A DNA stretch of 64,000 nt from Bdellovibrionia bacterium (GTDB taxonomy: Bacteria > Bdellovibrionota > Bdellovibrionia > Bdellovibrionales > JAGQZY01). Below are positions 1 through 8,365 of the stretch, in pieces. The DNA lies in assembly GCA_030427805.1 (NCBI GenBank), contig JAUICP010000005.1, positions 124,001-188,000 of the forward strand, in the 5' to 3' direction. How positions within the stretch are numbered: position 1 is the stretch's first letter; each line of letters starts with the position of its first letter. The translations under genes were made by a program, and so were the position numbers. The notes under the pieces were generated by a model. The model did not search any database. It was given only the letters and a program-made list of their open reading frames with translations, and was not told the origin of the DNA.

Positions 1-785
1 GAAAGCCAATGCAGTATGGAACCAGTCGAAAGTTTCTCGATATTTTCGGCTTGAGAAACCTCAAGGAACTGCCCAGTCTTGCAGAAATTGAAGAATTGCT
101 TCCCGATGGAATCGGCGATGAGGAAGACGAAGAAGTCCTTTCAGATATTACAGATCATTTGGCTGAGGAAGCGGCTTCAACTTACTCTGAAGGACAAGAA
201 GAGCTTGAGAAAATTGTCGACCAGATTAACTCAATTGATACATCGACTGAGTTTTTTGAAGAAGAAAAGCGTCGTCAAAGAGATAAAAGAGATCGCGATC
301 GTGCCGCTAACCTCAGGGAAGCAATCGATCTCGGGGAATTGGTCGAGGATAAGGATATGAAGTGGTTGCAGCGATACGAAGAAAAACTTGCTGAGATCCA
401 AGCAGAAAAAGAAGCCCAAGAAAGTGCTGAAACTGAAATCCAAGATCCGGTCCTCAATATTGATGGGGTTGAAGCTGTGCCAATGACTTCGGAGTCTCTT
501 TCTGAAGAAGAGTCCGGTGAGACCTCGGGCCTTGAGGTCGAACGGGAAGCTAACTTCACCGATGAAATCCAGGCTCTCTCAGAAGAGTCCTTTCAAGAAA
601 AGCAATTATTGCCTGACGATGAAAGTGAAGAGCTGTCAGTTGTCAGCATCGAAGAGGCCCTTTTTGCCGATAGCGATACCGATGCCGACCCAGAAATTTC
701 GACTGAAGATGAAGAAGAAACCAGTGACGAAGAGCTTGATCAATTCTTAGGATTAGGGGACGATAAAGATAATCCATCAGACTGA
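1..785 (+). CDS. scpB: Segregation and condensation protein B, 3' part (cut by window edge)
   Basis: The reading frame is open to the first base, so this is the C-terminal part of a longer gene. The first residues (QYGTSRKFLDIFGL, then L-K-E-L-P-S-L) match the end of the second winged-helix domain of ScpB, the kleisin-partner subunit of the SMC-ScpAB chromosome condensation complex. After about residue 30 the protein continues as a roughly 230-residue, highly acidic, probably disordered or helical tail rich in Glu and Asp. Typical ScpB proteins end soon after the winged helix, so the tail is a lineage-specific extension. The stop codon lies just before the next gene, suggesting cotranscription. 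The family call rests on that one motif and is moderately sure. Confidence 0.8.
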   Translation, partial: KPMQYGTSRKFLDIFGLRNLKELPSLAEIEELLPDGIGDEEDEEVLSDITDHLAEEAASTYSEGQEELEKIVDQINSIDTSTEFFEEEKRRQRDKRDRDRAANLREAIDLGELVEDKDMKWLQRYEEKLAEIQAEKEAQESAETEIQDPVLNIDGVEAVPMTSESLSEEESGETSGLEVEREANFTDEIQALSEESFQEKQLLPDDESEELSVVSIEEALFADSDTDADPEISTEDEEETSDEELDQFLGLGDDKDNPSD

Positions 786-793
786 GGTGGTTT

Positions 794-1402
794 ATTAGAG
801 TTGCACTCAAAGTACTTTTTTATAGTTTTCTTATTTTTCATTTAACAGCAGTGGTGCTGGTACCTAATGAAAAGGCCATTCAAACCCGAGTGGCGCAAAA
901 CCTTATTTTACCCTATTTAAATCTATTCGGTTTTAATACCCATTGGCGCTTTTTTTCGCCGGGCCCCATGCCAGCACTTTATATGGAATACCAACTCAAT
1001 AAAGAAGTGCAGAATGAAGATTCGACACAATCGGTAGACATGATTCAAGAGAGAATCTTTCCCAAGAAGAAGGGCGGGCTTTTTTATTCGTCCTCCTATA
1101 TTCGCAGACTCTACACTCTTAGACACCACGGTTTTAATCGCGAACGAATCGAAAACTTTTTTGCGCCCTATTTTTGCCGAATTCATCCTGAGTCAGAAAA
1201 TATACATTTTGAGTTTTTCACCTACAAAATCCCACGTATTGAGAGCTTTGAAGAAAAAATTGTTTACGAAGATTTAGAAAGAAAGATGATTCACGAACTC
1301 AACTTTCAATGTGATCTCGAAGCTCCCAAGGCGAGCGAAGAGGGGAAGACCCAGTACCGTTTTCTCGACGAGGGGGATTTCAAGACGGAGGATGAAGAAT
1401 GA
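794..1402 (+). CDS. Unknown membrane-anchored protein with a non-standard start
   Basis: I do not recognise a family. The first usual start in frame is GTG at 851, but the frame is open back to 773 and bases 797-860 encode a hydrophobic stretch (V-A-L-K-V-L-F-Y-S-F-L-I-F-H-L-T) that looks like an N-terminal membrane anchor. There is no ATG, GTG or TTG in that part. ATT at 794 is preceded by GAGG (784-787) at six bases, and CTG at 782 overlaps the scpB stop. I therefore give 794 as the likely start, with 851 as the conventional alternative. The rest is about 180 residues with aromatic-rich segments and an acidic end, likely outside the membrane. It overlaps the next gene by ATGA, so it probably works with that HTTM protein. 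Confidence 0.7.
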   Translation: MRVALKVLFYSFLIFHLTAVVLVPNEKAIQTRVAQNLILPYLNLFGFNTHWRFFSPGPMPALYMEYQLNKEVQNEDSTQSVDMIQERIFPKKKGGLFYSSSYIRRLYTLRHHGFNRERIENFFAPYFCRIHPESENIHFEFFTYKIPRIESFEEKIVYEDLERKMIHELNFQCDLEAPKASEEGKTQYRFLDEGDFKTEDEE

Positions 1403-2325
1403 TTGCAGCAGTCCTGGGGCAGTTTTCTGATTTCTTTCGCTATTTAGACCGTTTTTGGACGGGGCCAGTTTCGTTAAAAGCTCTTTCAATATTTAGAATT
1501 CTTATTGGTGGAAACCTTTTTATTTTATACAGCATTCGTCATTTTGACCTTAAATTTCTTTTTGGGGACGAGGCTGTCGTTCCCTACTCGATGTCACTAG
1601 ATATTCTGCCGCCATTCTACAAACCGCCTTTCGCCTTTTTTCCTGAGAACTTTGCCCAGGTGGAACTCTTTCATACCTTTTTAATGATCAGTTTGCTCAT
1701 GCTGACTCTGGGATTATTTGGTCGTTTTTTTGCGATCGTCGCCCTATTTTTTCACGTGGCTTTTTTGCAGAGAAACTACGCCATCGTTTATGGGGCTGAA
1801 ATTGTTTCTTGTTACTGGCTTTTCTTTCTCGCGCTGGCCGATAATAGTCGCTACTACTCTGTGCGCAATCTCATTCCGCGGCTTAAGCGCAAGGGGGCCG
1901 GAGGAGACTGGCTCACCACAATGGCTTACCGCCTTATCCAGATTCAGATTTGTATTATCTACGCCTATACGGGCTGGGAAAAATTAAGGGGTAATGATTG
2001 GTGGACCGGAGAAGCACTTTGGTTGGTGCTGGGTAATGAGCAGCTCGTGGTGGCCAATTGGAGTTTTCTTAAGTCATTCCCAGTTCTACTGGCGAGTATG
2101 ACTCATTTTACGATTCTCTTCGAAATATACTTTCCAGTTTTAGTTTGGTTTAAAAAGTGGCGCTTGGTTTGTATAATTCTGGGGATCGGCCTGCACACGG
2201 GGATTATTTTTGTAATGGGGCTCTTCTTTTTTGGAGTCACAATGATGTCGGTCTATGTTTTATTTCTTGGCGATACCTTGTTCCAGAAATCCCAAAATGA
2301 AGGTTCTCTCTTTGCTTCGAGCTAG
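1399..2325 (+). CDS. HTTM-domain (vitamin K-dependent gamma-carboxylase-like) membrane protein
   Basis: A 308-residue polytopic membrane protein with about seven hydrophobic segments. The opening (L-K-A-L-S-I-F-R-I-L-I-G), the segment with aromatic and charged residues after the third helix, and Y-T-G-W-E-K-L-R-G-N-D-W-W-T-G-E are typical of the HTTM domain shared with vitamin K-dependent gamma-carboxylases. Bacterial members are mostly uncharacterised. In bacterial homologues a soluble partner often sits next door, which fits the ATGA overlap with the preceding anchored protein. No carboxylase activity should be assumed from the domain alone. Confidence 0.8.
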   Translation: MIAAVLGQFSDFFRYLDRFWTGPVSLKALSIFRILIGGNLFILYSIRHFDLKFLFGDEAVVPYSMSLDILPPFYKPPFAFFPENFAQVELFHTFLMISLLMLTLGLFGRFFAIVALFFHVAFLQRNYAIVYGAEIVSCYWLFFLALADNSRYYSVRNLIPRLKRKGAGGDWLTTMAYRLIQIQICIIYAYTGWEKLRGNDWWTGEALWLVLGNEQLVVANWSFLKSFPVLLASMTHFTILFEIYFPVLVWFKKWRLVCIILGIGLHTGIIFVMGLFFFGVTMMSVYVLFLGDTLFQKSQNEGSLFASS

Positions 2326-2335
2326 AAATTTCTAC

Positions 2336-3892
2336 TCATTGCTCTTTTGACAGGCTCTGGGAGCTGACCTTTTGAACTATGGCTTCAGCAACGCGAATTC
2401 CATCACAAGCTGCACTTGTAATTCCACCGGCATAACCAGCTCCTTCTCCAGTTGGGTAGAGCCCCCGATGACTGAGGGATTCTAGGGATTCTTTGTCACG
2501 AGTAATCCGAATTGGGCACGAGGTTCGTGATTCCACTCCATGGAGTTGTGCTTTTGAGTGAATAAAGCCATGCATTTTACTGTGAAAACTTTCGAGGGCC
2601 TCACGCATTTGCAGAGTCAGACCTTCTGGTAAGAGTTGATCGAGCCTGACGGGGATAATTCCACTGAGGCTCGAAGACGGGAGAGCGCCACGCGACTTAC
2701 CGGTTAAAAAATCGATCAAGGCTTGCGCCGGGATTTCTTTTTTGCCCCCTTTATTTTTAACCATCTGCAGAGCATTTTTTTCAAGCTGCTCCCTGAATTT
2801 AAGGCCACCGAGAAGGTCACCTGCAAAATGCTGATCGTGATCGATACTGATAACGATGGCTGAGTTGGCAAAAGGTGAGTTCCGGTTGTAGTTACTCATA
2901 CCATTGCAAACGACCCCACTGGCTTCTGTTCCTGCAGACAAAACATAACCACCAGGGCACATACAAAAGCTAAACACACCGAGGCCCGTTTCTCGATCGT
3001 TATAGGCTAATCGATAATTGGCCGCTCCAAGTTTGGGATGGTCATAGGAGTCACGGTACTGGATTTTGTTAATCACATCCTGGGGGTGCTCAACCCTGAG
3101 GCCCAAGGCAAAGGATTTACCTTCGACGCGGACATTTTTTTCGATCAACTCGTGGAAGAGATGATTCTCTGAGTGGCCTGTCGCTAATACGACATGGGGA
3201 CTGTGAAACTGCGTGCCGTCGGCACATTCGAGTCCTTCGATTTCGTTGTTTTTTAAGAGAAGGGACGTCACCTTCTTATTGAAGTGAATGGTGCAGCCAT
3301 TTTCTAAAAGGTACTTCCTCATCTTGGGGATGAGTCGACGAATTCGATCGGAACCCACATGGGGATTGGCCAAGTATTTGATTTCTTCTGGAGCACCAAA
3401 GCGGACAAAGCGGTCCATGACATAGGGGATATGGGGGCTCTTAATTCGAGTAATTAGTTTTCCGTCAGAAAAGAGACCGGCACCACCCTCGCCAAAGCAG
3501 ACATTGTCGTCGGGATCGAGGTCACCATTTCTCCAGAATTTAGCGATTTTAAGAATTCTTTTTTCAGCGGGAGATCCTCTTTCAAGAAGGACACAGGGGA
3601 TACCACGTTCGATCAGACGAATTGCCGCAAATAATCCTGCGGGACCCGCTCCGACGATCAGTACGGGTTCTCCTTGGTATTTAATTCGTTCAGGAGTGAG
3701 GTCTTCTTCGACGGGAGTTTCCCCGGGGCCGTAAACTTCAAGGCTATAGATAAAATGGGGCTTTCGGGATTTTCGCGCATCTATGGACTTTTTCAATATA
3801 CGGTAGCTCGAAAAATCGGGCACCATATAGGCGAGCTTTTCCTCTAAATCTTCATTGAGTCGTACTTCGAGATCTTTAATCTGTTTACTCAT
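2336..3892 (-). CDS. FAD-dependent dehydrogenase (COG2509 type)
   Basis: A large flavoprotein oxidoreductase. The dinucleotide-binding motif V-L-I-V-G-A-G-P-A-G-L-F-A-A lies about 80 residues in, followed by a Glu-Arg pair (LLERG) for ribose binding. A second glycine-rich motif near the C-terminus (GLYPTGEGAGYAGGITSAA) is the usual FAD-closing motif of this family. The N-terminal ~70 residues resemble the small domain found on uncharacterised FAD-dependent dehydrogenases of COG2509. An ATG at 3916 is also in frame, but ATG 3892 is preceded by AAAGGG at a better distance. Substrate unknown. The gene is convergent with the HTTM gene, with a 10-base gap. Confidence 0.85.
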   Translation of the reverse strand: MSKQIKDLEVRLNEDLEEKLAYMVPDFSSYRILKKSIDARKSRKPHFIYSLEVYGPGETPVEEDLTPERIKYQGEPVLIVGAGPAGLFAAIRLIERGIPCVLLERGSPAEKRILKIAKFWRNGDLDPDDNVCFGEGGAGLFSDGKLITRIKSPHIPYVMDRFVRFGAPEEIKYLANPHVGSDRIRRLIPKMRKYLLENGCTIHFNKKVTSLLLKNNEIEGLECADGTQFHSPHVVLATGHSENHLFHELIEKNVRVEGKSFALGLRVEHPQDVINKIQYRDSYDHPKLGAANYRLAYNDRETGLGVFSFCMCPGGYVLSAGTEASGVVCNGMSNYNRNSPFANSAIVISIDHDQHFAGDLLGGLKFREQLEKNALQMVKNKGGKKEIPAQALIDFLTGKSRGALPSSSLSGIIPVRLDQLLPEGLTLQMREALESFHSKMHGFIHSKAQLHGVESRTSCPIRITRDKESLESLSHRGLYPTGEGAGYAGGITSAACDGIRVAEAIVQKVSSQSLSKEQ

Positions 3893-3985
3893 TCCAGAAG
3901 GGCCCTTTAATACCATGGTCTAGTGCGACGATTTTCATAGATATTGTCATTCTACAATAAATGAGTACTAATATAAGTGGTTTCT

Positions 3986-4840
3986 ATGAAAAACAAATTA
4001 TTAAAAACAATACTGCCAGCTATCCCGAAAAATCTACTTTCACGCAAGGTAGGTGCATTTACAGATAAAGAGCTACCAGGCCCACTGGCCTCATTATCTC
4101 TAAAGGCCTTTGTAGAGTTTACGGGCATCGATATGGATGAGGCTGAAAAACCCCTCGCTGAATATAAAAGTATTGGCGATTTGTTTATTCGTCGCCTGAA
4201 GCCAGGCGTTCGCCCTCTCGGGACGGCGCCGGTCCATCCTGCTGATGGAAAAATTATCAGTGGCGGTCCGATTCAAGACGGAAAACTCGATCAATTTAAG
4301 GGAAGACAGTATTCATTGGTTGAATTTATTCGTCAGACCCAACTTAGTGAAAAGTTTGAGGGTGGGTATTTTGCGACCACCTATTTGAGCCCGAAAGATT
4401 ACCACCGGGTGCACTGTCCAGTAGACGGAACTCTTTTTTGGGTCAAACACATTCCTGGTGAGCTGTGGCCCGTTAACCAAACCTACGTTGAGAGTTTTCC
4501 TCAGTTGTTTATTGAGAACGAGCGATTAGTTATTGGCATTCAGACGGCCACGGGGCCTGTCATGGTTGTGATGGTTGGTGCTACAAATGTCGGCAAAATG
4601 AGTTTGATCCCTGATAATAATTGGCTCACCAATCAGCCAAGTTCCATGCGCAGAGCTCGCGAAAAGAGCTATGAACCTGGTATTGAATTAAAGGCTGGTG
4701 ATGAACTCGGGATTTTTCACATGGGTAGTACAGTGGTTTGTCTTTTTTCTAAAGAGTACCGTGATTCTCTGGATAGTTTTCAAGTGCCTCTAGGGACTTG
4801 TCGAGTCAACTCTAGTTATTCGCCGATAAAGGCCAAATGA
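3986..4840 (+). CDS. psd: Phosphatidylserine decarboxylase proenzyme
   Basis: Converts phosphatidylserine to phosphatidylethanolamine at the inner membrane using a pyruvoyl group made by self-cleavage. The self-cleavage site is F-H-M-G-S-T, with the serine at about residue 248, equivalent to the L-G-S-T of the family; the short alpha chain follows it. Other family blocks seen are H-P-A-D-G-K near residue 80 and Y-L-S-P-K-D-Y-H-R-V-H near 135. Length (about 284 residues) is normal. A GTG at 3977 lies in frame upstream, but the ATG at 3986 has AAGTGG at a reasonable distance. Stands alone between a divergent FAD dehydrogenase and the NfeD gene. Confidence 0.95.
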   Translation: MKNKLLKTILPAIPKNLLSRKVGAFTDKELPGPLASLSLKAFVEFTGIDMDEAEKPLAEYKSIGDLFIRRLKPGVRPLGTAPVHPADGKIISGGPIQDGKLDQFKGRQYSLVEFIRQTQLSEKFEGGYFATTYLSPKDYHRVHCPVDGTLFWVKHIPGELWPVNQTYVESFPQLFIENERLVIGIQTATGPVMVVMVGATNVGKMSLIPDNNWLTNQPSSMRRAREKSYEPGIELKAGDELGIFHMGSTVVCLFSKEYRDSLDSFQVPLGTCRVNSSYSPIKAK

Positions 4841-4898
4841 ATTCTCAAATAAATTCTATTTACAACTGATCACAGACTAAATGAGTCATGAATTACCT

Positions 4899-4926
4899 TT
4901 GACAGGCCTTTGAGTCTGGGTAGGAT
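4899..4926 (+). promoter_or_regulatory. Candidate sigma-70-type promoter for the nfeD-flotillin pair
   Basis: A perfect -35 box TTGACA (4899-4904) is followed after 16 bases by TAGGAT (4921-4926), which matches the -10 consensus at four of six positions. It lies 44 bases upstream of the GTG start at 4971. Seen directly; activity is inferred. Confidence 0.45.
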
Positions 4927-4970
4927 TAAGTGTTCGTTAAACCAAGGATGTGTTTAATAAGGAAGTATTA

Positions 4971-5612
4971 GTGGGACCTTTTTCTCTCGCCTATGAACAA
5001 GAGCCATATTATCTTTTTGTTGCTCTCGCAGGAAGCCTTCTATTTATTGTTCAGCTCGTATTAATGATCGTTAGCGGAGCGGGTAGTGAAGCCGCCGGTG
5101 TCGAAGCCGATGGTGGTGCCTTCGATGGAATCGATGTTGATGTCGATATGACCGGTGCTGAAGCGATCGATGCCAATGACGCCAGTCATGTTGATAGTAC
5201 TGCGGCTTTTAAGCTTTTTTCGATTCAGTCGATTTTTGCCTTTCTAATGGGCTTCGGTTGGATGGGGTTGGCCTGCCGAATCGAATGGGGATTGACCGGT
5301 TTCAGTAGCTTTCTCGCTTCCATGGCCTTCGGTGTTTTTGCCATGCTTCTCTCGGCCTACCTCAGTTTCCAACTCAAAAAACTGTCGGGCAGTAGCATTT
5401 ACGATGTGCGAACCAGTGTCGGGCAAATAGGCACGGTCTATCTGAAAATCCCTGCCAAGGGCATGGGTCAGGGGCAAGTTGAGGTCAGTGTTTCTGGAAG
5501 CAAAAGGATTTTAAAAGCGTCTTCGAACGGTGGTGAAATTTCATCTTTTACGACAGTAGAAGTGATCGATATACACAATGATGGTGCGGTGGTTGTAAGG
5601 CCGAAAGTTTAG
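4971..5612 (+). CDS. NfeD-like membrane protein
   Basis: Three hydrophobic segments (one near the N-terminus, two around the middle) separated by an acidic Asp/Gly/Ala-rich loop, then a C-terminal OB-fold-like NfeD domain (V-G-Q-I-G-T-V-Y-L through T-V-E-V-I-D-I). NfeD proteins are encoded next to SPFH/flotillin genes and work with them in membrane microdomains, and here the flotillin gene starts eight bases downstream. Start chosen at GTG 4971 because AAGGA (4959-4963) precedes it by seven bases; a GTG at 4950 is in frame but has poor spacing. The long acidic loop between the first and second membrane segments is unusual. Confidence 0.85.
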   Translation: MGPFSLAYEQEPYYLFVALAGSLLFIVQLVLMIVSGAGSEAAGVEADGGAFDGIDVDVDMTGAEAIDANDASHVDSTAAFKLFSIQSIFAFLMGFGWMGLACRIEWGLTGFSSFLASMAFGVFAMLLSAYLSFQLKKLSGSSIYDVRTSVGQIGTVYLKIPAKGMGQGQVEVSVSGSKRILKASSNGGEISSFTTVEVIDIHNDGAVVVRPKV

Positions 5613-5620
5613 GAGTTATA

Positions 5621-7189
5621 GTGATTTTTTCTCTCAATTTACTATTTGTTATCGTCGGTATTTTTCTTTTCTTTCTCATTTTTTTGACGAAGCAGTACAA
5701 GCGATGTCCATCGAACCGAATTCTCGTAATTTACGGAAAAGTTTCGGGTTCAAGAGCGGCCAAATGTTATCATGGTGGTGGTGCTCTTGTTGTTCCACTC
5801 ATTCAGGATTATTCTTACTTAAGCCTCGAGCCAATCACGATTGATATTGAGTTGAATGGGGCTCTTTCAAAGAAGAATATTCGGGTGAATGTTCCCTCGA
5901 CATTTACAATTGGTATCTCTACCCAGCCAGATATTATGCAAAACGCCGCCGAAAGGCTTCTTTCTTTGGATGAAGTGGCGTTGAGTGATCAAGCTCGAGA
6001 CATTATTCTCGGTCAGCTCCGTTTAGTGATCGCCACTTTGTCTATTGAAGAAATCAACCAAGATCGCGAGAAGTTTCTTGAGTTGGTTAACAATAACGTT
6101 GGTATCGAATTAAATAAAATTGGTCTCGAAGTGATCAACGTGAACATTCGAGATATCACGGACGAGTCGGGATACATCGAAGCGATCGGAAAGCGGGCCG
6201 CCGCCGAAGCTATCAACCGCGCTAAAGTTGAAGTGGCCGAGCAAGAAAAAGAAGGGGCCATCGGTGAGGCTGCTGCCAATAAGCAAAAAGAAGTCTCCGT
6301 TGCCGAACAAATGGCCGAGAGTATGATGGGGCAGAAGAAAGCCAGTCGGGATCAAAGGATTGCTCTTGCAAAGTATGAAGCCGAAGGGATCTCTAGTGAG
6401 GCCGAGTCGCAAAGAGAACAAGATGTCGCATCTGCTGCCGAACAAGCAAAAACCATTGAAGGGCGAAAACTGGCTGAATCGAATCAGCGGGTTCAAGTTG
6501 CAAACTTAGAGGCTAAGGCCGTCGAAGGGGAGAACCAGTCAAAAGCGCAAATCGCCGACTACAATGCCCAACTTCACGTTAAAGAAGCCAACGCCATGAA
6601 GCTCGGTGAAACGGCTAAGGCCCAAGCGGAAAGAGCCGTATTAGAAGCCGAAAAATTGGCCGAGATTGCCCGCCTAGAAAAAGTAGAGTTGGCACAAAAA
6701 GAAGTCGATAAGCGCAAGATCGAAGTAGAAGCAGAAGCCAAAGCCGAAGAAATTCGTCGGATTGCTCGAGGTGAAGCGGATGCCACCTTAGCTCGCTACC
6801 AGGCTGAAGCCGATGGTATTCTCAAGGTCCTAAATTCGAAAGCCCAAGGTTACCAAAGTCTCGTTCAGGCCTGTGGTGATGATAAGCAGTTAGCGCCAAC
6901 CTTCCTCATGGTCGAACAGTTACCTGAGTTAATTGCTGAGCAAGTCAAAGCCATTCAAAATCTCAAAATCGACAAAATTACGGTTTGGGATGGAGCGAGT
7001 GGAAATGGAAATTCTAGTACCTCTTCCTTTTTGCGGTCTCTTATTGGTTCATTGCCGGCAATGCATGAACTAGCAGAGCAAGCGGGAATGGAGCTTCCAG
7101 ATATTTTGGGGACTCTCGGTAATAAGGATGCTAACCGTACTCCCCTGAATGGATCAAGACCTCAGTCCGGCTCAGAAACGACCCAATAA
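5621..7189 (+). CDS. floT: Flotillin-family SPFH protein (FloT/YuaG-like)
   Basis: An N-terminal membrane segment (about residues 3-24) is followed by an SPFH/band-7 domain (to about residue 200), a long Ala/Glu-rich coiled-coil region (about 200-410, the flotillin repeats) and a C-terminal tail ending in a Ser/Gly/Asn-rich stretch. This is the architecture of bacterial flotillins, which oligomerise on the inner membrane and organise functional microdomains. The GTG start has AGGAG six bases upstream. It follows nfeD by eight bases, so the two almost surely form an operon. Length (522 residues) is typical. Confidence 0.92.
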   Translation: MIFSLNLLFVIVGIFLFFLIFLTKQYKRCPSNRILVIYGKVSGSRAAKCYHGGGALVVPLIQDYSYLSLEPITIDIELNGALSKKNIRVNVPSTFTIGISTQPDIMQNAAERLLSLDEVALSDQARDIILGQLRLVIATLSIEEINQDREKFLELVNNNVGIELNKIGLEVINVNIRDITDESGYIEAIGKRAAAEAINRAKVEVAEQEKEGAIGEAAANKQKEVSVAEQMAESMMGQKKASRDQRIALAKYEAEGISSEAESQREQDVASAAEQAKTIEGRKLAESNQRVQVANLEAKAVEGENQSKAQIADYNAQLHVKEANAMKLGETAKAQAERAVLEAEKLAEIARLEKVELAQKEVDKRKIEVEAEAKAEEIRRIARGEADATLARYQAEADGILKVLNSKAQGYQSLVQACGDDKQLAPTFLMVEQLPELIAEQVKAIQNLKIDKITVWDGASGNGNSSTSSFLRSLIGSLPAMHELAEQAGMELPDILGTLGNKDANRTPLNGSRPQSGSETTQ

Positions 7190-7201
7190 ATCGCTAAATC
7201 C

Positions 7202-7229
7202 TTTAAATACTTGGCGCATTGGGTATAAT
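7202..7229 (+). promoter_or_regulatory. Candidate promoter with perfect -10 box
   Basis: TATAAT at 7224-7229 matches the -10 consensus exactly. TTTAAA at 7202-7207, 16 bases upstream, is a four-of-six -35 match. The start codon at 7256 lies 27 bases downstream, so the NlpC/P60-like gene may be transcribed separately from the flotillin pair. Confidence 0.45.
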
Positions 7230-7255
7230 CAAACTATCTATAAGCAGGGTGTTTG

Positions 7256-8071
7256 ATGTCAGATATTAGATTTAATCCCAATATCGATGAAGAGTTGCGG
7301 CAGCAAAAGCCTCCTTCTGGTTGGGGGAAAATATTTGCGTGGGTCTTTTTCTTCGCCTGTTTATTGGGACTTGTTGGTACTCTGATTAACCCAATTAATA
7401 ATGAAACCTATCGGGCACTCACTCATATTACCTCCTTGGCTTTCATAGTGAGTAGCGTACTCGTAATGCGCGAAATGGCTGGAAAGGCCGTAGTTATTGT
7501 TCTTTGGGTTGGATTGATCTTCTTTATTAATTCCCAAGAGTTCCGAGCCCCCGATCCCAATGAATTTACCAAAACCTTTATCGATCAAGTGACGTCCTAT
7601 GACGGAGTTCACTACCGTTTCGGTGGCGAGAGTTTCTTAGGAATGGACTCTTCGGGGCTGGTTCGTAGAAGCCTGATTATCACCTATGTTAAATTGGCCA
7701 TTTTTGAGGGCAAGTGGGCTCTACTCAAACGGGCTTACGCTGTTTGGAATAGCAAGGTCGCCCTCAGTATTTTAACTCTCTATGAAAACCCATACACCAA
7801 AGTCATTGGAACCTTTCAAAATATCAACGTCATCGTCAAAACCCGTTTGAAGGCAGGAGACCTGGCGATCGGCCCTACAGGTTCCCAGGTTGCGGTCTAC
7901 ATTGGCGGAAACAACTGGGTCACATCCGATAGCTCCGTATCTAAGGTCGTCATTGAGAGGGCTCCCTCGGACCGATTGTCGGTTTTTAGAGAAGAGATTA
8001 AGCTCGTCCGCTTCAAAGACAGCATCCTCGTGCCAAAATCTGAGGATGACTCTGAAAAGAATAAAAAATAA
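7256..8071 (+). CDS. Membrane-anchored NlpC/P60-like protein lacking the catalytic Cys and His
   Basis: Two or three hydrophobic segments (about residues 25-100) precede a domain with the NlpC/P60 pattern: Y-D-G-V-H-Y-R-F-G-G-E-S-F-L-G-M-D-S-S-G-L-V, then L-K-A-G-D-L-A-I-G and Q-V-A-V-Y-I-G-G. In active peptidoglycan endopeptidases these read D-C-S-G and H-V-G-I-Y. Here the nucleophile position is Ser132 and the histidine position is Gln211, so the usual Cys-His pair is gone. I infer a peptidoglycan-binding or scaffolding pseudoenzyme rather than a hydrolase. ATG 7256 follows the AGGG of 7246-7249. Its position after nfeD-flotillin suggests an envelope role. Confidence 0.75.
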   Translation: MSDIRFNPNIDEELRQQKPPSGWGKIFAWVFFFACLLGLVGTLINPINNETYRALTHITSLAFIVSSVLVMREMAGKAVVIVLWVGLIFFINSQEFRAPDPNEFTKTFIDQVTSYDGVHYRFGGESFLGMDSSGLVRRSLIITYVKLAIFEGKWALLKRAYAVWNSKVALSILTLYENPYTKVIGTFQNINVIVKTRLKAGDLAIGPTGSQVAVYIGGNNWVTSDSSVSKVVIERAPSDRLSVFREEIKLVRFKDSILVPKSEDDSEKNKK

Positions 8072-8159
8072 AAATAGGGGATCGGCGGCTGATTTCGATC
8101 AAAATTAGCCAGTTCCTTGAACATTGTCTTCTTCTTATACAAAAAACCCCACATAGAGT

Positions 8160-8365
8160 GTCTTAAACCTGGAACAGTCTTTGTAACTACCTATTCATAG
8201 ACTTTGGTTGAAAATGATTTCTAATATTTCAAGATGTTTCAGTATGAGACCCGAGGTCTTTATATATGGTCAAAACGAAGTGCGATTGCACTCATTTTGT
8301 CCCCAAACCCTGTGCCTTGGACCACTATTGAGTAAGAGACGTACTTTCTAGTGGTCCTTTTTTTT
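8160..8365 (+). ncRNA. Possible structured RNA in the 355-base gap before the aminotransferase gene
   Basis: The gap 8072-8426 has no convincing coding frame. It carries several hairpins: GACC-CGA-GGTC near 8250, a two-part stem in which CAAAA and AGTGC (8271-8286) pair with GCACT and TTTTG (8289-8299), and a strong terminator at 8319-8365. A TAATAT sequence near 8223 could be a -10 element. The upstream gene ends nearly 250 bases earlier and the next gene starts 61 bases after the T-tract. This would fit an independent small RNA, but I do not recognise a known family (6S, riboswitch and SRP RNA were considered). The 5' end is a guess. Confidence 0.3.
8319..8365 (+). terminator. Strong Rho-independent terminator
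   Basis: A nine-base-pair perfect stem, GGACCACTA (8319-8327) with TAGTGGTCC (8349-8357), is followed immediately by eight T (8358-8365). The loop is 21 bases long. It lies upstream of an aminotransferase gene, so it ends transcription coming from the gap or from the pseudo-NlpC gene. Confidence 0.8.

Noticed and set aside
7897-8154. Minus-strand frame over the end of the pseudo-NlpC gene
   Set aside because: Antisense to the conserved domain, with no ribosome binding site and a composition unlike the neighbours.
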